Shown here piece by piece: positions 20,144 to 23,618 of a stretch of DNA of 23,618 bases; position 1 is the first letter of the stretch; every line of letters begins with the position of its first letter. The stretch lies in contig JAUCBJ010002479.1 in NCBI GenBank assembly GCA_032718475.1, positions 1 to 23,618 on the forward strand, written 5' to 3'. The notes beneath the pieces are model-generated. The model was not told the origin of the DNA. It was given only the letters and a program-made list of their open reading frames with translations, and did not search any database. The stretch is from Nemertoderma westbladi. Lineage: Eukaryota; Xenacoelomorpha; Nemertodermatida; Nemertodermatidae. A program made the translations under genes and the position numbers.

Positions 20144-20226
20144 ACAAGATTATGGAGGTATTTATAATTGGGTCTTTGTTTTGCACAAGATTATGGAGGT
20201 ATTTATAATTGGGTCTTTGTTTTGCA
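20144..20226. repeat. 41-bp tandem duplication (two copies)
   Basis: ACAAGATTATGGAGGTATTT begins at 20144 and again at 20185, each copy continuing to GGGTCTTTGTTTTGC without a mismatch. It lies in the right arm of the palindromic element and includes part of its terminal inverted repeat. Confidence 0.95.
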
Positions 20227-20250
20227 ATCACCCACTCATAAGTGAGTCAT

Positions 20251-21155
20251 ATTTTCCATAAGCTTAGAAACTTTCTTAGTCCCTGCCGCGTCTGCTTCTA
20301 GCACAAGTTCAGCCTTTCCATTGAGTCCGCCACAACTGTATTGTAACATAACAACTTTACTTGGGGCTATAGAATATCCCTTAAATCAGAGCGCCCCAAA
20401 CAAGAATTGATATTCCATACGATTGATTTCAAATAATTAAAAGTCGACTTCTATTATAAAAGATAAACATGAAAATATTACAAACTGAATTCAAACACTC
20501 AACTTCCGGAACGCACTCGCCCTATTCTAGAATAAAAATAAATAATTTCAGCGATATGTACCGTAGGCGTGGTTGTTGAGTACTTATATTCAATCTTTCG
20601 TAAACTTTATTTTGGTCTACAACATTGTGTAAAAAGAAGTACTTTTCAGCGTTTTGACCCAAGTAACGAGCGAGCGCAACGAGGCATGTTTACATACATA
20701 AACGAGGGTCTTTAACGCTGAATAGTCCGCTTTTCATATAATGATGTAAGAAATTTTGTTACATTATGATTGTTATGTCAACTTATAGGCGACCTGAAAG
20801 CTAAATTAAAAATTAACAATATGTTTAATAAGGTTAATGTGTGGTTAATAAGTTAATTTAATTTAAAGTTTAGAAGTTTATTTATTATATTAGAGCGTTC
20901 CGAACTGCTAGAGGGCCTAACGTTTCAAAGTGGTGTTTTCAGTGGAGTTAACAAGAAGGCCGATAAGTTTACATAACGTAACAAAATTGAATACCGGTAG
21001 TTAGTTAGTTACATATATCTGTACATGCTGATTCAAAGCAGATTAATGGAAGCAGTCAACCCCACGCACAAGCAAACCAACTCCAGGAACTTTATATCCA
21101 CAATAATATCGGTAGGCCTAGCTAAATAATAACAACCGTCACCGTTCTGCCCTCG
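20251..21155. other. No further gene; probable 3' UTR/flank of the small membrane protein gene
   Basis: Nothing recognisable is encoded here. The minus strand has AATAAATAA near 20880, about 280 nt past the stop codon at 21156, a possible polyadenylation signal for the gene to the right. A homopurine word AGCGAGCGCAACGAGGC lies near 20669. Confidence 0.4.
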
Positions 21156-22142
21156 TTATCTCTTCTTTTTCTCCAACTTGGCTTTCCGCTTTTCATGTTT
21201 TGCCTTTTCTTTAGATCTTAACGAGGAGACTAGTTTGTAAACAGCATATCCTAGGAAAGCAAATTAAGAACATAAATAAGTAGATCAATTGGAGGTGGCA
21301 GGTGAGGTGGCGGGTTTTTTTTTGTCATGTTGCAATTATTGTTATTCGGCATTCGTAGTCTTGCCCGTGCCGCGAGCCAGTCACCGGTTGCCCATTCCGC
21401 AACCGGCTGGCGGCTGACCGGCAAATTTTTGCACAGCTTAAGTAAGTAAAGTATGTATGTATATGCCTATATATTATATTATTCGGAGTCCGGAGACATC
21501 ACGGTCATAGCAGCGAAAGTACAGAAGTACACATTAAAATATAACATAAACAGGTAACACATTAAAATAAACAGTAATACAGCTGAGCGACTTATGCTAT
21601 GGCACTAGGCTAGGCTAAACAAAAATGTTCCAGAATATGGTGTATTTATTAAATATAATAGGCCTACTGTAATAAAATTGCCTCGCGTGTCGCACAAATA
21701 AAAACCATGCAACTTACAAAAGCACATATCTCAGACTGTCAGAAAATCAAATTCAGATTGTAATACACAGTATTACCATACAGCCATACATTGTACATAC
21801 CCCCTGCTATTACTGTATTATTTGGAATAATTGAATCTTGAATGGGCAGATTTCCTGATTCCATTGGTACCAACAGGGTGACAAAACACTACAAGGCTGC
21901 AAGGTTGAAAAATGGTGAACTGGTGAAATATCGGCGTAGACAGCTAGACACCTTTTTGAAACGCTTGTAGCTAAAGGAGGAAAGTCTGAAAGTAAAAATA
22001 AAAAGGCTGGATCCTGGATGGAATGGATACCGGTACTTCTGTACTTACCCAAAATTATGGCTACTACTATTGTTGGCACTATAAAAACCCAATTATCAAT
22101 TGACTGCGAATATGGGGACTTTGAATCTTTAAATTCCACCAT
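21156..22142 (-). CDS. Small single-pass membrane protein, two exons (62 aa)
   Basis: Exon 1 is 22142-22049 and exon 2 is 21250-21156, joined across a 798-bp intron. The donor is TTTTGG|GTAAGTACAG and the acceptor TTTGCTTTCCTAG|GATATG, both near-ideal. Exon 1 leaves one base and exon 2 supplies two, so the frame is kept exactly and ends in TAA. The product has a polar N-terminus (MVEFKDSKSPYSQSIDN), one hydrophobic span at about 18-39 (WVFIVPTIVVAIILG, then YAVYKLV after the junction) and a lysine-rich tail ending KLEKKKR. The last four residues KKKR fit a KKXX ER-retrieval signal if the tail is cytosolic, as the positive-inside rule predicts. The start has a strong context (GCGATGG). A weak overlapping upstream ATG at 22155 gives a 9-codon frame. 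I do not recognise the family; size and layout resemble small ER membrane proteins. Further 5' exons are possible. Confidence 0.75.
21375..21415. other. GC-rich hairpin in the intron of the small gene
   Basis: AGCCAGTCACCGGTTGC pairs with GCAACCGGCTGGCGGCT around a 7-base loop CCATTCC, with about 14 of 17 positions paired. It is GC-rich inside an AT-rich intron. It may be a remnant of a palindromic transposon; no function can be claimed. Confidence 0.6.
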
Positions 22143-22155
22143 CGCAATCTGGCAT

Positions 22156-22437
22156 CTACGGTAGCACTAGTCTAGTGCGGCGGTAGAGTAAGCTACAGAG
22201 CTCCGGTACCGGTGCAGGTACTGCAATCGTAGACAGAGGCGGTAGAATCTGCGAGTAGGCTACTGCAGCTGTATGCTGTACAGCAATTATACAGGTAGGC
22301 CTAACTCAGTACTGCAGTAGCTGCTAGGCTGCCTAGGCTGCTAGGCCTATACTGCTATATCAGTACCGGTACCGGTAATCAGTATATTTCTGTATTTCAG
22401 TATTTAATGCTGACCGTATCTGGGTATCTGGGTAAAG
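22156..22437. other. Upstream flank of the small gene; palindrome-rich
   Basis: This is the likely promoter or 5' UTR region of the minus-strand gene. I see no TATA box. It is dense in TACCGGTACCGGTA (about 22364), GGTACCGGTGC (22204), TAGGCC and GTACTGCAGTA words. No coding signal. Confidence 0.4.
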
Positions 22438-22720
22438 GCGGGGTAGCTCAGTTGGTTGAGCGCCGGGCCTGCAATCTTTCGGTTGTAGGTTCAGCCCCGC
22501 CAGGGTTCACTCAGCCTTTCATCCACTGAGGTCGATAAAATGAGTACCAGTTAAATAACTGGGAGCAAATCTTGGGATAGGAGTAGCGCCCACCCCTACC
22601 CTCGGGTAGCAGCTATCGAAAGAGGAGCCTTCGGGTCGCAATATCTGGAGGGTATCTATCCAGCTGTCCAGGGTGAGGTATCCGGATCAAGGCGTACTAT
22701 ATACAAGGCCATGCCATCGA
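22438..22720 (+). repeat. tRNA-derived SINE
   Basis: The 5' head is tRNA-like. GGCGGGG pairs with CCCCGCC; an A box TAGCTCAGTTGG and D-arm GCTC/GAGC are intact; a B-box-like GGTTCAGCCCC follows at the right distance. The anticodon and T arms do not fold cleanly, so it is not a working tRNA. The body contains CAGCCTTTCATCC and GTCGATAAAATGAGTACCAG, a phrase known from tRNA-derived SINEs of molluscs and other invertebrates (from memory). The 3' end is set near 22720 only by loss of recognisable character; no target-site duplication was identified. Confidence 0.75.
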
Positions 22721-22908
22721 GTTAACTGGGGGCGGTGACTGGGGGCAAGATTTTTTCTACAACGATTTTATATTTTGAAATGGGGAGAGTTCTATAAATT
22801 TTCATTTGTTGCAATTTGGTCAATGGACGTACTTGATATCCTTGTTAAGTAAGATACAAAATTTTATGGTAGCTAGTGTTTTAGGTAGGTTTAGCTAGTA
22901 ATTTCAAT

Positions 22909-23440
22909 ACTGGATCCGAGACATCCTACTCCCCTCTATAAATATTTTGTAGTAGCTAGTTCTTATTACTATTTGTATAGAAAATGTTTCAGAAGATGTT
23001 ATAGCTATGCATTTTTAAAAAAATTATGTTCTAAAATATGAATTAGTTCAAAAATATTTTTTGTTCTATAACATTTTTTTAGAAAAAAATCCGGATTCTA
23101 GTTAAAACGTATGGAATCGTTCTAAAACGTGTTTAAAATCAATAAAAAAAAATTTCAAAATTTTAAAATTTTTATCCACAATATTTTTTTTCACAATTTT
23201 TTTTTATTGATTTTAAACACGTTTTAGAACGATTCCATGCGTTCTAAATATAATCTAAATTTTTTTCTAAAATATGTTCCAGAACAAAAAATATTTGTTC
23301 TAGAACAAATTTTTTTTTAAAAATGAATAGCTAACATCTTCTGGAACATTTTCTATACAAATAGTAATAAGAACTAGCTACTACAAAATATTTATAAAGG
23401 GAAGTAAGATGTCGGAACTTTATCATATTGCTTGAAATTT
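22909..23440. mobile_element. Long AT-rich inverted repeat (MITE/foldback-like)
   Basis: Two arms of about 240-260 bp surround a loop of about 40 bp centred near 23175. The outer part is nearly perfect: TATAAATATTTTGTAGTAGC onward to TATAGAAAATGTT (22939-22990) is matched by the reverse complement at 23351-23396. The inner part, ATGGAATCGTTCTAAAACG to AATCAATAAAAAAAAATT (about 23111-23155), is matched at about 23195-23238. The middle of the arms has indels, including about 20 extra bases in the left arm. There is no ORF. RNA from this locus would form a long hairpin. Confidence 0.88.
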
Positions 23441-23618
23441 GAAACACAACTAGTTCCACTCACCGTGGATGACCCCATGAAGCCGGAATTTTCGATTTTG
23501 CCTTTAAATTTGTTTTTTCCCAAGCGTTTTAAAAAAGTGTCTTTTGCGAAATCGCACCCTCCGCATCGTGGCCATTCTTCACATTAGTCGTAATTTTCTC
23601 ATGTAAGAATATCTGAAT
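23441..23618. other. No feature seen
   Basis: Ordinary AT-rich sequence to the window edge. AAAAGTGTCTTTTGCG near 23535 vaguely recalls AAAAAGACACTTTG at 15954 in inverted form, too short to call. Confidence 0.4.

Larger units (their letters stand above)
19627..20250. mobile_element. Palindromic element with internal 17-bp array
   Basis: The outer inverted ends are ACTCATAG...GGGTGAGTG...GAAACAAAGACCCA (about 19633-19673) and the reverse complement of TGGGTCTTTGTTTTGC...CACCCACTCATAAGTGAG (about 20209-20248). Further in, the arms mirror each other: AACACATGTGTTAAC (19697-19711) against GTTAACACATGTT (20131-20143); the core TTTATTGTTTTGGTTCC (19717-19733) against GGAACCAAAACAATAAA (20108-20124); GCTCCTTTA (19755-19763) against TAAAGGAGC (20079-20086); and CAATGGGACCTAACGCT (19769-19785) against AGCGTTAGGTCCCATTG (20040-20056). 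A 17-bp array fills the loop side of the left arm. No transposase or target-site duplication was recognised. Confidence 0.75.

Noticed and set aside
21810-22048. Extension of the small-gene exon 1 frame to 110 residues
   Set aside because: A near-consensus GTAAGT donor at 22048 and an exactly phased downstream exon explain the gene better; the extension has no character of its own.
22438-22510. Functional tRNA gene (Ala-like, TGC in loop)
   Set aside because: Acceptor and D arms are good but the anticodon stem and T arm do not pair properly, and it continues into a SINE body.

Overview
The window looks like nuclear DNA of an invertebrate animal, probably marine. It is AT-rich, gene-poor, contains spliced genes and is full of non-LTR retrotransposon remnants, tRNA-derived SINEs and minisatellites. 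The palindromes TACCGGTA and TAGGCCTA recur throughout. I cannot fix the phylum from sequence alone; an echinoderm or hemichordate-like deuterostome, or a mollusc, would fit.

Only two host genes are supported, both on the minus strand. (1) 2581-3836 is a long, CpG-rich first coding exon of macoilin (MACO1/TMEM57). It encodes the multi-pass membrane half plus a variable linker and ends in a GT splice donor exactly where the coiled-coil half should begin; the remaining exons lie beyond the left edge. (2) 21156-22142 is a two-exon gene for a 62-residue single-pass membrane protein with a lysine-rich tail. It becomes visible only when a 798-bp GT-AG intron is removed, and I do not recognise its family.

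Layout from left to right: macoilin intron (SINE remnants, microsatellites, a 22-bp minisatellite of about 38 units); macoilin exon; AT-rich spacer; a 52-bp satellite split by a 5'-truncated CR1/L2-type LINE with a 452-residue open reverse transcriptase frame (6094-8360); a minus-strand LINE tail (about 9573-10548); spacer with a tRNA-like relic and a 50-bp repeat; a minus-strand RTE-type reverse transcriptase fragment (13019-14119); a long unassigned spacer; a palindromic element followed by a 1.5-kb array of a 17-bp unit (17287-18766); a second palindromic element carrying its own 17-bp array (19627-20250); the small membrane protein gene; a tRNA-derived SINE (22438-22720); and a long AT-rich inverted repeat of about 530 bp (22909-23440).

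The most unusual signals are these. A conserved core of about 50 bp occurs three times, in two palindromic elements that each carry a different 17-bp-period array. Paralogous satellite units differ by clean 6-bp CCGGTA insertions at TA. The 17-bp array is open in all three forward frames, all giving the same 17-residue peptide. None of this shows an operon or pathway: the two host genes are independent and the rest is repeat biology.
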